A stretch of DNA of 22,501 nt from Desulfovibrionaceae bacterium. Lineage in GTDB: Bacteria; Desulfobacterota; Desulfovibrionia; Desulfovibrionales; Desulfovibrionaceae. Where the stretch lies: assembly GCA_009783115.1 (NCBI GenBank), contig WRHT01000005.1, positions 1 to 22,501 of the forward strand, in the 5' to 3' direction. Made by a program: the position numbers and the translations under genes. Below the pieces are notes generated by a model that was not told where the DNA came from, ran no database searches, and saw only the letters and a list, made by a program, of their open reading frames with translations. Of this stretch, positions 6,278 through 15,031 are shown in pieces. Position 1 is the first letter of the stretch; each line of letters opens with the position of its first letter.

Positions 6278-7192
6278 TCATTGCCCCGCAAATTCGCCGC
6301 TGAACACGATCTTGGCCGGGCCGCTCATGTAAACGCAGCCGTCCTCAGCCCAGTCCACCGCCAGCTCTCCGCCGCGCAGCTCGATCTCCGCCCGGCGCCC
6401 GGTCCAGCGATTCAGGGCGCAGGCCACCAACACGGCGCAAGCCCCGGTTCCGCAGGCCAGAGTTTCGCCGGACCCGCGCTCCCACACGCGCATCCGCACC
6501 CTCTCCCGGTTCAGCACCTGGATAAATTCAGTATTCACCCGCCTGGGGAAAATAGGATGGTGTTCAAATTCCGGTCCCAGGCTCTCCATCGGCAAATCCG
6601 CCAGATCCGGCCAGGGCAGCACCAGATGCGGGTTGCCCATAGATACGGCCGTTCCCCGGTAAACCTCGCCCCTTACCCGGATCTCACGGGCGATAAAATC
6701 CTCTCCTTCGGCCCGCATGGGAATATCTTCCGGCCTCAGCCCCGGACGCCCCATGTTCACCCGCACCTCTTCCACCTTGCCCCCACAGAGAAAAAGCCGC
6801 AAGAGACGCACCCCGGCCCTGGTCTGCAAACGGATTTCCGTCTTGCCGGTCAGGCCCTTTTCATAGACATATTTGCCCACGCAGCGCGCCGCGTTGCCGC
6901 ACATATCCCCCTCGGAGCCGTCGGCGTTGAACATGCGCATTTGAAAATCCGCTTCCCCCGCCCTCTCCGGGTCCGGAGGCCCGATGATCACCAGGCCATC
7001 GCCGCCCACCCCGAAATGCCGGTCGCTCATACGCACGGCGAGAGCAGCCTTGTCTGCCAGCGGCCTCTCGAACTCTTCCACATAAATATAGTCGTTGCCC
7101 AGACCCTCCATCTTGGTGAAGGGAATGGGGCGCTCCGCCAAGTTTCCTTTCAGGTCCGCCGGGCGGACGGCAAAACGAAAATCCGCGGACAT
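6278..7192 (-). CDS. dapF: Diaminopimelate epimerase
   Basis: 304 residues. It converts LL- to meso-diaminopimelate in the cytoplasm, for lysine and peptidoglycan. Both catalytic cysteines are in place: Cys98 in DMCGNAARCVG and Cys247 in ETLACGTGACAV. The N-terminal signature FTKMEGLGNDYIYVEE starts at residue 25, and GGDGLVII and GNPHLVL are typical of the family. The N-terminus is about 20 residues longer than usual, but the ATG at 7192 directly follows the upstream stop and has GGAGG five bases before it, so the longer form is probably real. It lies between a 61-residue membrane protein and the TonB-like-shaped protein, with almost no gaps, so it is co-transcribed. Confidence 0.97.
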   Translation of the reverse strand: MSADFRFAVRPADLKGNLAERPIPFTKMEGLGNDYIYVEEFERPLADKAALAVRMSDRHFGVGGDGLVIIGPPDPERAGEADFQMRMFNADGSEGDMCGNAARCVGKYVYEKGLTGKTEIRLQTRAGVRLLRLFLCGGKVEEVRVNMGRPGLRPEDIPMRAEGEDFIAREIRVRGEVYRGTAVSMGNPHLVLPWPDLADLPMESLGPEFEHHPIFPRRVNTEFIQVLNRERVRMRVWERGSGETLACGTGACAVLVACALNRWTGRRAEIELRGGELAVDWAEDGCVYMSGPAKIVFSGEFAGQ

Positions 7193-7378
7193 TCAGGCCT
7201 CCGGCTTGTCCGTTTCTTGCAAAAGCGGCGCGGACCCGGCCCGCCGCCGCTCCGCGGCCATAGCCTCTTCCAGGGCCTCTCCGGAACAGCCGCGGATCGC
7301 CCCGTAACGCGGCTTAAAAATACGCATCAGGATATAGCAGGCCACGGCAACCCCGCCCAAAGCCAATAAATTGCTCAT
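7193..7378 (-). CDS. Small single-span membrane protein
   Basis: 61 residues. The ATG at 7378 is chosen because AAAGGA lies six bases upstream; a longer form starting 54 bases further up has no such site. Residues about 4-19 (LLALGGVAVACYILMR) form one membrane helix, followed by a basic, then Ala/Glu-rich cytosolic or periplasmic tail. No known family. Its stop directly abuts the dapF start, and its end carries the dapF ribosome binding site, which alone could explain conservation of the position. Confidence 0.65.
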   Translation of the reverse strand: MSNLLALGGVAVACYILMRIFKPRYGAIRGCSGEALEEAMAAERRRAGSAPLLQETDKPEA

Positions 7379-7438
7379 GCCGGTTCCTTTGTCTGTGCCT
7401 TCTTTAATTACGCATTCAACGGCAAAATGCAAGAAGCC

Positions 7439-8620
7439 TTACCCCGGAAAGCGCTGGTAGATGAGGTCCAGCAGATCGCTGATCTCCGCCAGATGGTCAA
7501 CCAGGACGGGATCAAAGTGCTGTCCGGCCTCCTGGCGCAGGTGGCCCAGCGCATCCTCAAAGGTCCAGGGCTTTTTGTAGCAGCGGGGGGAAACCAGGGC
7601 GTCAAACACGTCCGCTATGGCCGTGATCCTGGCCCCCAGAGGGATGTCCTCCCCGGAGAGCCTGCCTTCGTCTCCGCTTCCGGCGTAACCCCGGCCGTTC
7701 CATCTCTGGTGGTGATGCAAGGCGATGTCATGGGCCAGAACGGATATTTCCCCGTGGGCATCGTCCAGGATGGAGGCCCCCAATGCGGTATGCCCGCGCA
7801 TGATCCCGAACTCCTCCTCGTTGAGAGCGCCCGGTTTTTTCAGGATGGCCTCGCTGATGCCCACCTTGCCGATGTCATGCAGCATGGCCGCCAGACGCAG
7901 GTTGCCCTTTTCCTGGCGCACAACGTCCGGAATATGCCCGCGCCTGACCGCCCAGGCATGGTACAATTCAGCCGCGATGGCTCCCACCCGTTCCGCATGC
8001 GGCCCGGTTTCCGAGGGGTCATGCACCGCCGCCATGCGCAAGATGCCGTAAATACCCCTTTTTTCCGCCTCGTTGAGTTCCAGAATGCCCGACACCTCCC
8101 GCGCCATCATGCGCGTGTCGTTTTCCATATGGGTATTGAACGGGCAAGGATTATGCCTCCGCGAATCCAGGCTGTTGATCAGCTGCAGCACCCCCAGGGC
8201 GCGGCCCCGGCGATCCAGAAAAGGCAGAGTCAGCATGGACCTGGTCACAAAGCCGGTTTTCAGGTCAAAGGCGTCGTTGAAGGAGTAAGGCGCGCCCTGC
8301 GGAAGCGCGCGCACGTCCGCCAGGTTCAGGGATCGGCCGGTGGAGGCCACATATCCGGCAATGGATTTTTCCGAAACCGGCATGCGGATGGCGGCGTAGG
8401 CATGACGGTGCGCTTCATTGGCCGGGAAGAGGCTGTCGTTATGCGTATAGGCGAACACCAGTTCCTGCCCCTCCCGCAGATAGATGGTTCCGGCGTCGGC
8501 CCTGGTTATATCCCTGGCCATGGCCAGAATGCGATCCAGCAAGGCATTGAGATCCCGGTAGCCGGAAATTTCCTTTATGAAGCCGGAAAGACGATTGCTC
8601 ACCCGTAAAGTCCTGTCCAT
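7439..8620 (-). CDS. GAF domain plus atypical HD-GYP phosphodiesterase-like protein
   Basis: 393 residues. A GAF sensor domain spans about 20-180 (ADAGTIYLREG, SIAGYVASTG, RSMLTLPFLD, LGVLQLINS). An HD-GYP domain follows to about 390: HAERV (His208), MLHDIGKVG (248-252), RGHT (His277), HH at 303-304, then ADVFDAL (Asp338). HD-GYP proteins normally hydrolyse c-di-GMP. Here the signature HHExxDGxGYP reads HHQRWNGRGYA, so E, D and P are replaced, and the Glu that binds a third metal in some trinuclear members appears to be Ala198. Histidines and aspartates for a two-metal site remain. ATG 8620 has AAGGAG six bases upstream. It follows the adenylate cyclase by 44 bases, so cyclic-nucleotide sensing through GAF is conceivable. 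Activity is uncertain. Confidence 0.9.
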   Translation of the reverse strand: MDRTLRVSNRLSGFIKEISGYRDLNALLDRILAMARDITRADAGTIYLREGQELVFAYTHNDSLFPANEAHRHAYAAIRMPVSEKSIAGYVASTGRSLNLADVRALPQGAPYSFNDAFDLKTGFVTRSMLTLPFLDRRGRALGVLQLINSLDSRRHNPCPFNTHMENDTRMMAREVSGILELNEAEKRGIYGILRMAAVHDPSETGPHAERVGAIAAELYHAWAVRRGHIPDVVRQEKGNLRLAAMLHDIGKVGISEAILKKPGALNEEEFGIMRGHTALGASILDDAHGEISVLAHDIALHHHQRWNGRGYAGSGDEGRLSGEDIPLGARITAIADVFDALVSPRCYKKPWTFEDALGHLRQEAGQHFDPVLVDHLAEISDLLDLIYQRFPG

Positions 8621-8664
8621 ATTTTTCTCCTTGTGCTGATATGCCGTGGACCGCTTCCCCCCGG

Positions 8665-10878
8665 CTACTTGGCCGAAAGCTCCCACACCCCGGTCCATTC
8701 CGCGTCCGGAGCCGCCGGGAAGCCGGTCTCCATAATTTCAAGGCAGCGCCGCAGGTAAGCGGCGGACGGCGGATCTTCCGCCGCCAGGGGCGCGAAAAGA
8801 TCCCTGGCCGCCGGCAGATCCCCGGCCTGAAAGCAATGGAGGGCCGCGGCGAAATCCTCCAGCAGTCCGGCCCTGGCTTCGGCCTCGGCCGGACGCAGGG
8901 GTTCGAACACGCGCCCGGCCTCCCTGCGCCCCATCACCCGGAGCAGGCCCAACTCCCTTCCGGCAAATTCCGTACCCTGAAGCGGCTTTTTCCGCAAGTC
9001 AAAGGCTCCGGCAGCCTCAAAGGCGGCCTGGGATACGATGACCCTGGTGCCGAAAACCTTGTTGGCCCCTTCCAGGCGTGAGGCCAGGTTCACCGCGTCC
9101 CCCAGCATGGTGTAATCAAAACGGGACCGCGAACCCAGGTTGCCCACCACCGCCGGGCCGGTGTTCAGGCCGATGCGCATGACCAGCGGCCGTCCGGCCA
9201 GGGCCTGAAAACGCCGCCGGCCCGCCTCCAGGGCCTCCTGGCAACGCAGGGCGGCGCGCAGGGCGCGGGCCGCATGGTCGGCCTGTTCCTGGGGCGCGTT
9301 CCAGAAAGCGATAATGGCATCGCCTTCGTATTTGTCAATGGTGCCGCCCTCCTCCAGGATAACGTCCGACATCAGGGAAAGATACTCGTTGAGCAGCATG
9401 GTCAGATCCTCCGGCGCAAGCCGTTCGGATATGGCGCTGAAGGACTCCAGGTCGGAGAAATATATGGACAGGAGGCGTCTTTCCCCTCCCAGCTTCAGCC
9501 TTCCCGGCTCCCGGATGATCTGGCTGATCACCTCCGGGCTGAGGTACTGGCTGAAGGCGCTTTTGAGGAAACGCCGCTGCCGGCCTTCGGTGGCGTAGGC
9601 CAGGAGTATGGACAGGGCCAGGGAGAGAAAAACCGCGAGCAGGATTGGGGCCAGGGGCAACTGGAAGGAGGCGCGGTAAGCGGCCAGGCTCAAGGCCGGG
9701 GGCGCGGCCAGAAAGGCCGGGACCAATATGAGCAGATGCGCCAGCCGCTTGCTCCGCAGGGCGAAAAAAGCCGCCGCCAAACTGAGAATGCCGGCCAGGG
9801 CGAAGGTCAGCCAGGAAGGGACAGGACTTATGAAATCGCCGGCCAGGAAGTTATCCAAGGCCGTGGCGTGCAGTTCCACCCCGGCAAAGCTCCCGTCCGT
9901 GGGCGACGGCCGCAGATCCAGGAGGGCCGGGGCGGTGAAGCCGAAAAGAACATGCCGGCCACGGAATTCCTCCGGGGAAATGACCGGCTCCAGCCCCTCG
10001 CGCAGGCGCAATTCGCTCTGGATGACAGCGGCGGCGCTGAAGGCGGCATGGGTTCCGCTCCTGCCCCGGAAGTTAAGGATGGCCCGGCCTCCAAGCTCCA
10101 AAGGGGCGTCCAGCGGGATATACGTTTCCCGCCAGGACGAAAGCGCCCCGGAAGAATCTTCCGGATCGGCGGCGGAACGAATGAGCAGGGTATTATTATC
10201 CTGGCGCGAGACCAGGCTCCCCGGCCTGTTCAGCAGATAGGCGGCCAGGGCCAGGGAGGGCGCGGGTTTCCCGTCAAAAAAGGCCAGGGGGGACAGGGCG
10301 CGGAAGATGCCGTCCGCGTCCGGCGACTGGTTCACCACGCCCAGGGCGGAAGCCCCGGACAAAAGCTCCGGGGTGGGGAAGCCGGCCCTGGACTGGACGC
10401 GCCCCGGCGGCAGATCTCCCAGCCGCCAGTCCACGGGCAGATCCGGGGCCTCCCCCGGCCAGGAGGCGCTCTGCCCCTCACCCAGCACAAAAGAGAGGAT
10501 CAGCCGGCCATTGCCCAGCCCGGCCAGGGCCAAGGCGCGGTCATCCTCCACCCCGTACAGCGAGGATTCGGAAAAAAGCACGTCCAGGGACAGGCCGGCC
10601 GCCCCGGCCCGGCGGCAAAAATCCAGGATCAGGCCATAGACCTCGCGCGGCCAGGGCCAAGACAGGCCGTTTTCCCGCGCCCCCCAGTCCAGGCTGCTCT
10701 GATCCAGCTCAATAACGCGAATATGCTCCGTGAAGGCCGAGGGACGGGCCAGGAGGCGCACGCGCGCGTCCCAGCTCTGCCATTCCAAGGTTCGCAGGAG
10801 GCCCGCGCCCTGCGCTCCAAAGGCCAAGCCCAGGGCCAGCACACCGCAGATCAGGGTTTTGGCTGTTCCGCCGCCCAT
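8665..10878 (-). CDS. CHASE2-domain class III adenylate cyclase, membrane bound
   Basis: 737 residues. N-terminal helix about 8-25; extracytoplasmic CHASE2 sensor about 30-350 (IRVIELDQSSLDW, GLSLDVLFSE, GVVNQSPDADGIFR, GRHVLFGFTAP, GVELHATALDNFL); three membrane helices about 354-430; class III cyclase domain about 465-650. Catalytic residues seen: metal-binding Asp476 (YFSDLESFS) and Asp520, Lys516 (DKYEGDAIIAF), Thr590 in FDYTMLGD, Asn597 and Arg601. Thr in place of Asp at 590 is the class IIIb pattern, linked in other enzymes to bicarbonate stimulation. Product presumably cAMP. A roughly 80-residue TPR-like tail follows. The ATG at 10878 has only a GGAG directly abutting it, so the start is less certain than the rest. 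Part of the M48/cyclase/HD-GYP block. Confidence 0.95.
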   Translation of the reverse strand: MGGGTAKTLICGVLALGLAFGAQGAGLLRTLEWQSWDARVRLLARPSAFTEHIRVIELDQSSLDWGARENGLSWPWPREVYGLILDFCRRAGAAGLSLDVLFSESSLYGVEDDRALALAGLGNGRLILSFVLGEGQSASWPGEAPDLPVDWRLGDLPPGRVQSRAGFPTPELLSGASALGVVNQSPDADGIFRALSPLAFFDGKPAPSLALAAYLLNRPGSLVSRQDNNTLLIRSAADPEDSSGALSSWRETYIPLDAPLELGGRAILNFRGRSGTHAAFSAAAVIQSELRLREGLEPVISPEEFRGRHVLFGFTAPALLDLRPSPTDGSFAGVELHATALDNFLAGDFISPVPSWLTFALAGILSLAAAFFALRSKRLAHLLILVPAFLAAPPALSLAAYRASFQLPLAPILLAVFLSLALSILLAYATEGRQRRFLKSAFSQYLSPEVISQIIREPGRLKLGGERRLLSIYFSDLESFSAISERLAPEDLTMLLNEYLSLMSDVILEEGGTIDKYEGDAIIAFWNAPQEQADHAARALRAALRCQEALEAGRRRFQALAGRPLVMRIGLNTGPAVVGNLGSRSRFDYTMLGDAVNLASRLEGANKVFGTRVIVSQAAFEAAGAFDLRKKPLQGTEFAGRELGLLRVMGRREAGRVFEPLRPAEAEARAGLLEDFAAALHCFQAGDLPAARDLFAPLAAEDPPSAAYLRRCLEIMETGFPAAPDAEWTGVWELSAK

Positions 10879-10902
10879 CTCCAGGTCACCCGGATCGCCT
10901 GA

Positions 10903-11808
10903 TCACCTGGCGCTGTAAGCGCCCAGCGCGGCCTGGAAACGGGCGCGCCGCGCCGCCGTATCCGGAGCGGACGCGGCCATGCCGCCCTTCAGAGCCTCCA
11001 GGCGCTGGACAGCGGTGGGATGGGTGCTGCCGAACCCGGCGCTGCCCGCCGGCACCTTGCGCCGCATGCTCTCCAGCACGGCATGGAGCGAACGCGGATC
11101 ATAACCGGCCTGGGCCAGAATTTCCACAGCCGCGGCGTCCGCGGCGTATTCCTGGCTGCGCGAATAGCCCCTGGTCATCAGCGTATTGGCAATATCGCCG
11201 ACGGAATCGGAAAAAGCGCGCAAAAGCTCCGGGTTGACCCGGCCTCCGGCCTGCCGCACGGCGGCATCCTTGCCGGCCTTGGCCAGAGTCTCGCTCAGCT
11301 TGGCGTTGCGAATCGCCCCCACCGCATCCCTATTCTGGACATGGGCGATCTCATGGGCCAGGACCGCGGCCAGTTCACCCTCGCCGGACAAAAGGCCGAT
11401 CATGCCCTTGGTGACGAAAATAAAACCGCCGGGCGCGGCAAAGGCGTTGACCTCCGGCGAGTCCAACAGGAAAAAGTGATAACCCACAAAGGTTTCCGGC
11501 ATGGCGGAATACAGGGACAACCCCTGGCCCAGGCGATTGAGATAAATATTGGCCTTTTCATCGTCTCCGGCCGGGTAACGCGAGAGGATCTGCGCGCCCA
11601 CGGCCCGGCCCAGGTAATATTCCTGTTCCGGGGTCATGTCCGCCGCCGCCACTTCCTGGATCACCTCCCCCGTCTGCCTGAGCGTATCCGCGCCGCCGGG
11701 GACCTTGGCGACAAGATCCTCGGGCAGCATGGAGATAAGGTCGTTCATGACGCAGGCGGAAAGAGACAGGGACAACAAAGCCAACGGCAAAAACAAGCGG
11801 CGCTTCAT
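10903..11808 (-). CDS. M48-family zinc metalloprotease lipoprotein
   Basis: 301 residues. A lipoprotein signal ends in LSLSAC with acylated Cys19, so it is anchored facing the periplasm; Met-Asn follows the Cys, so it is not a classic inner-membrane retention signal. The protease core has NAFAAPGGFIFVTKGM (121-136), zinc motif HEIAH (152-156), third ligand Glu220 in SQEYAAD, and STHP (261-264) near the end, all typical of M48 (LoiP/BepA/YcaL-like) envelope quality-control proteases. It has no TPR tail like BepA. It overlaps the upstream SH3 protein by four bases (ATGA), so the two are coupled, and it is 24 bases before the CHASE2 cyclase. A role in clearing misfolded envelope proteins is inferred. 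Confidence 0.93.
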   Translation of the reverse strand: MKRRLFLPLALLSLSLSACVMNDLISMLPEDLVAKVPGGADTLRQTGEVIQEVAAADMTPEQEYYLGRAVGAQILSRYPAGDDEKANIYLNRLGQGLSLYSAMPETFVGYHFFLLDSPEVNAFAAPGGFIFVTKGMIGLLSGEGELAAVLAHEIAHVQNRDAVGAIRNAKLSETLAKAGKDAAVRQAGGRVNPELLRAFSDSVGDIANTLMTRGYSRSQEYAADAAAVEILAQAGYDPRSLHAVLESMRRKVPAGSAGFGSTHPTAVQRLEALKGGMAASAPDTAARRARFQAALGAYSAR

Positions 11809-12272
11809 TGCCCCCTCCCCGCGGACAGAAAGGCCGCGTTTTCCTCAGGCGCGTAACTGTAACGCAGCATCTTATCCACCCCGGCATAGCCGTTGGGATT
11901 ACCCCTGCGCCAACCCTGCTCCGTCTCCTTGTCAAAACCCTTGCCGGCCATGCTCACCGTGCGCTCGTCCGTCCGCGCCGCCGCGTCCCGCGACCCGGAG
12001 AAGAGGTTCAGCCTGTTTTCAGCCGCCGCGCTCTTGTGCAGCCAGCCCTGGCCGGCGGATCCGCTCACCAGAAACCAGGGGCCGCGCTCTTCCCGCACCG
12101 TGACCTTTTGCCCGTTGGATACGGAGACCACCGGCTTGCCAGTGAAAGAAGGCGCGTCCCTGAGCTGGGCGTTCTGCACCTGGATCACCAGTTCCTTCCC
12201 GGCGGCCGAGACCGCCACCGCCGACAGGAGCAAAATCAGCAGGGGAATAAACATGGAGTAAGCCTTACGCAT
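11805..12272 (-). CDS. Exported bacterial SH3-domain protein
   Basis: 155 residues. A signal peptide (hydrophobic core MFIPLLILLLSAVAVSAA) probably cleaves near residue 24. It is followed by one SH3b domain, about 26-85: VQNAQLRDAPSFTGKPV, VSNGQKVTVREERGPWFLV and GQGWLHKSA. The tail (86-155) is Gly/Arg/Asn-rich with no domain. SH3b domains bind peptidoglycan peptides or proteins in the periplasm. The ATG at 12272 has GGAGG nine bases upstream; an internal Met7 is a weaker alternative. The stop overlaps the start of the M48 lipoprotein, so it is probably a targeting partner of that protease; this is inferred from coupling. Confidence 0.88.
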   Translation of the reverse strand: MRKAYSMFIPLLILLLSAVAVSAAGKELVIQVQNAQLRDAPSFTGKPVVSVSNGQKVTVREERGPWFLVSGSAGQGWLHKSAAAENRLNLFSGSRDAAARTDERTVSMAGKGFDKETEQGWRRGNPNGYAGVDKMLRYSYAPEENAAFLSAGRGQ

Positions 12273-12311
12273 GATCTGAATCCTCCGTTTGAGGCGTTGT
12301 CCACACGAAAT

Positions 12312-13232
12312 TCACCAGGACCGCCCCAGTCCAAGCTGGTGCAAAAAAGCCGGATCTTCAGGCCAGTTTTCCCTAACCTTGACCCAGAGTTCCAGGTGAA
12401 CCTTGCTTTGCAGCAGGGCGGCCAGTTCCTGGCGGGCGCTCTGCCCCACGATCTTGAGGTTTTTGCCTCCCTGGCCGATGACCATGCCCTTGTGCGATTC
12501 CCGTCCAACATAGATGACGGCGCTGATACGGGTGAGACCGGGATCTTCCTGCCAGCTTTCGATGTCCACGGCCGTAAAATAGGGCAATTCCTGGCGCAGT
12601 CCCAGGAAAAGCTTTTCCCGGACAATCTCCGCGGCCATGAAACGCAGGGACAGGGTGGAGAGCTGGTCTTCCGGGAACTGGGCTTCCCGTTCCGGCAGCC
12701 TGGCCTTGAGTCCGGCCAGAAGCGCCGGCAGTCCGTCCTTGAGCAGGGCGGACACCGGAAAAATTTCCGCGCCGGGCAGTTGGGCGTTAAGCTTTTCCAA
12801 AAGCGGAAGCAGACGGGATTTATCCCCCAGCAAATCCGCCTTGTTCACGGCCAGGAGCAGGGGGCGCTTTTCGGAGCGCAGGGAGGACAGCAGGGGCTTC
12901 AGGTCGTTATCCAGAAAATCCGGCCGCCGGGCGTACATATCTCCGTCCAGGATGAGCAGGAGAATGTCGGCCTGCTCCATGGCCTGCCAGGCCGCCTGCA
13001 GGAGCAGGCGGTTCATCTTGCCGTGCTGCTGGTGCACGCCCGGGGTATCCATGAAGATGATCTGGGCCTCCCGGTCCGAGAGGATGCCGGTGATCTGGTT
13101 GCGCGTGGTCTGCGGCCTGGGGGTGACGATGGCGACCTTCTGCCCCAGGCAACTATTCAGAAAGGTGGATTTGCCGGCATTGGGCGGACCCATGATGGCC
13201 ACCCAGCCGCAACGGAAATTGCCGGATTTCAA
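12312..13232 (-). CDS. era: Era, essential GTPase for 16S rRNA maturation and 30S assembly
   Basis: 306 residues, the usual Era length. Seen: G1 GPPNAGKS (15-22), switch [11 protein letters not shown] (38-47), G3 DTPGV (62-66), G4 NKAD (130-133), G5-like VSALLKDG (160-167), and a C-terminal KH domain with GQGG at 253-256 ([16 protein letters not shown]). It binds the 3' end of 16S rRNA near the anti-Shine-Dalgarno sequence. The start must be non-ATG: TTG at 13232 lies eight bases after a GGGGAAG site and ten bases after the lysC stop; the only internal ATG falls inside the G1 loop. Longer readings into lysC are not supported. TTG may keep expression low. Confidence 0.96.
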   Translation of the reverse strand: MKSGNFRCGWVAIMGPPNAGKSTFLNSCLGQKVAIVTPRPQTTRNQITGILSDREAQIIFMDTPGVHQQHGKMNRLLLQAAWQAMEQADILLLILDGDMYARRPDFLDNDLKPLLSSLRSEKRPLLLAVNKADLLGDKSRLLPLLEKLNAQLPGAEIFPVSALLKDGLPALLAGLKARLPEREAQFPEDQLSTLSLRFMAAEIVREKLFLGLRQELPYFTAVDIESWQEDPGLTRISAVIYVGRESHKGMVIGQGGKNLKIVGQSARQELAALLQSKVHLELWVKVRENWPEDPAFLHQLGLGRSW

Positions 13233-13242
13233 GATGCTTCCC

Positions 13243-14469
13243 CTACCCTTCGGCGGACTTGCCCAGATCAAAGGCATCGTGCAAGGCGCGCACGGCCAGT
13301 TCAATGTATTTTTCCTCAATCAGGCAGGAGATCTTGATCTCCGAGGTGCTGATCATCAGGATATTGATATTTTCCCGGGCCAGGGTTTCAAAGGCCCTGG
13401 CGGCAACGCCGGAATGGTTGCGCATGCCCACGCCGATAAGGGATACCTTGCAAACATTGGCGTCATGCAAGACCTCCATGCCCGGCATCCGGGCGCGCTT
13501 TTCCTCCATCACGGCCAAGGCCTCAGGCAGATCCTTGCGCGAGATGGTGAAGGTCATGTCCGTCACCCCGTCGCGGCTGGGATTTTGCACAATCATGTCC
13601 ACGGTTATGCCCGCCTGGGCCAGGGGGCCGAAAATGCCCGCGGAAACGCCGGGACGGTCCGGGCAGGCGCGCAGGGTGATGCGGGCCTGGTCTTTATCCT
13701 GGGTGACGCCGGAAAGAAGCGCTTGTTCCATTTTTTTCACCTCTTTAATGAGCATGGTGCCCTTGGCCGTGGTAAAGGTGGAGCGCACATGCACGGGCAC
13801 GGAATATCTCCGGGCGAATTCCACGGAGCGGATCTCCAGCACCTTGGCCCCCATGCTGGCCATTTCCAGCATTTCGTCATAAACGATGTAATCCAGCTTG
13901 CGGGCATTGGAGACAATGCCGGGATCCGCAGTATAGACCCCCTCGACATCCGTGTAAATTTCACACATCCCGGCCTTGAGGACGGCGGCCAGCGCCACCG
14001 CCGAGGTATCGGAACCGCCCCGGCCCAGGGTGCTCACCCGGCCGGACGGGCTGATCCCCTGAAAACCGGCGACCACCAGCACATCATACTCTTTCAGCCA
14101 GGCGCGCAGACAATCCGCGTCAATGGAGCGGATCCTGGCCTTGCCGTATTCTTCGTCGGTCAGGATGGGAATCTGGAAACCAAGGACCGAACGGGCTTTA
14201 AGGCCTTCATCCCGCAGCAGCATGGCAAAAAGAGCGGCGGAGGCCTGTTCCCCGGTGGATATCAGGACATCGCGCTCCGCCGGATCCGGGTTGAAGGACC
14301 ACTCTCCGGCCAGGGCCAGCAGCCGGTTGGTTTCGCCGGCCCGGGCCGAAAGCACCACCACCGCCTTATCCGCCCCGGACAGACCCAGCTTGACCCTCTC
14401 CCGCACCAGGCGCATGCGCTCCAGGTCCGCCACGGAAGTTCCGCCGAATTTCTGCACCAGGATATTCAT
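13243..14469 (-). CDS. lysC: Aspartate kinase
   Basis: 408 residues, monofunctional. It phosphorylates aspartate at the head of the lysine/DAP, threonine and methionine pathways. Seen: [13 protein letters not shown] (7-19) at the nucleotide site; [21 protein letters not shown] in the amino-acid kinase core; [13 protein letters not shown] for substrate binding; then two C-terminal ACT domains (about 265-335 and 340-405, the latter with [18 protein letters not shown]). ACT domains give feedback inhibition by lysine and/or threonine; which one cannot be read here. Length and layout match the ungapped alpha-type kinases of Desulfovibrio and Gram-positives. dapF, a later step, is in the same minus-strand run. 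Confidence 0.97.
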   Translation of the reverse strand: MNILVQKFGGTSVADLERMRLVRERVKLGLSGADKAVVVLSARAGETNRLLALAGEWSFNPDPAERDVLISTGEQASAALFAMLLRDEGLKARSVLGFQIPILTDEEYGKARIRSIDADCLRAWLKEYDVLVVAGFQGISPSGRVSTLGRGGSDTSAVALAAVLKAGMCEIYTDVEGVYTADPGIVSNARKLDYIVYDEMLEMASMGAKVLEIRSVEFARRYSVPVHVRSTFTTAKGTMLIKEVKKMEQALLSGVTQDKDQARITLRACPDRPGVSAGIFGPLAQAGITVDMIVQNPSRDGVTDMTFTISRKDLPEALAVMEEKRARMPGMEVLHDANVCKVSLIGVGMRNHSGVAARAFETLARENINILMISTSEIKISCLIEEKYIELAVRALHDAFDLGKSAEG

Positions 14470-14521
14470 ATTTGTCCTTATATGAAGGGGCCGGCGACTC
14501 CAAAAGCCCCCTCGTTAATTT

Positions 14522-15031
14522 TCAAGCCCGCGCCTGAAAAACAGATGATTCTTTCCGCAATTTTTCCAGAAGCAGGGCCGCAACCGCGCCACCGGCCTCA
14601 AAGACAGCCCTGCGATCATTTTGCTGTCCTGTCAAGCGGCAAAGAAGGTAATCCGGCGGGATCAGGGCCAAAGGCAATTTTTCCGGCCATTCCAGGGCCA
14701 GGAGGATACCGGGTTTCAGGCTGTCTTCCAGGCTCTCGGCCAGCCCTTCATCCACCAGGGCTTGTTCGCCGGGCAGACGGTAGAGGTCAAAATGCCGCAG
14801 TTCCGGACGGGTCGGGTAAACATTGCACAAGGTAAAACTGGGGCTCATCACCTCGGCCTCTTCCCCGCCGGGCAGATGTTCCGCCAAAAAACGGACAAGG
14901 GTGGTTTTGCCGGCACCCATTTCCCCATGCAGCAACAAGGGCAGGGGGGAAGAGACCAGGATCGCGGCCAGGGCTTGTCCAAGCCGCCGGGTATCTTCCA
15001 GGCCGGAAAGGATCAGGGAAAGGGTTGTCAT
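14522..15031 (-). CDS. tsaE: TsaE, ATPase for t6A37 tRNA modification
   Basis: 169 residues. TsaE works with TsaB, TsaC and TsaD to make N6-threonylcarbamoyladenosine on ANN-decoding tRNAs. Seen: Walker A HGEMGAGKTTLVRFLAEHL (GEMGAGKT at 36-43), SPSFTLCNVY (switch-like motif), HFDLYRL (Walker B equivalent) and LALEWPEKL, all TsaE hallmarks. ATG 15031 overlaps the nnr stop by four bases. In many proteobacteria nnr and tsaE are neighbours, which supports both calls. TsaB, C and D are not in the window. The C-terminal tail after residue 150 is not conserved-looking. Confidence 0.96.
   Translation of the reverse strand: MTTLSLILSGLEDTRRLGQALAAILVSSPLPLLLHGEMGAGKTTLVRFLAEHLPGGEEAEVMSPSFTLCNVYPTRPELRHFDLYRLPGEQALVDEGLAESLEDSLKPGILLALEWPEKLPLALIPPDYLLCRLTGQQNDRRAVFEAGGAVAALLLEKLRKESSVFQARA

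Noticed and set aside
6275..7369. Plus-strand open frame opposite dapF
   Set aside because: Low-complexity His/Pro/Arg composition; dapF on the other strand has both catalytic cysteines.
9274..10902. Long plus-strand open frame (542 codons) opposite the adenylate cyclase
   Set aside because: Gln/Gly/Pro/Arg-rich with no domain; it is the mirror of a GC-rich real gene whose catalytic motifs are intact on the minus strand.
12637..14835. Plus-strand open frame (732 codons) opposite era, lysC and tsaE
   Set aside because: It crosses three well-recognised genes on the other strand, has no ribosome binding site and no protein family character.
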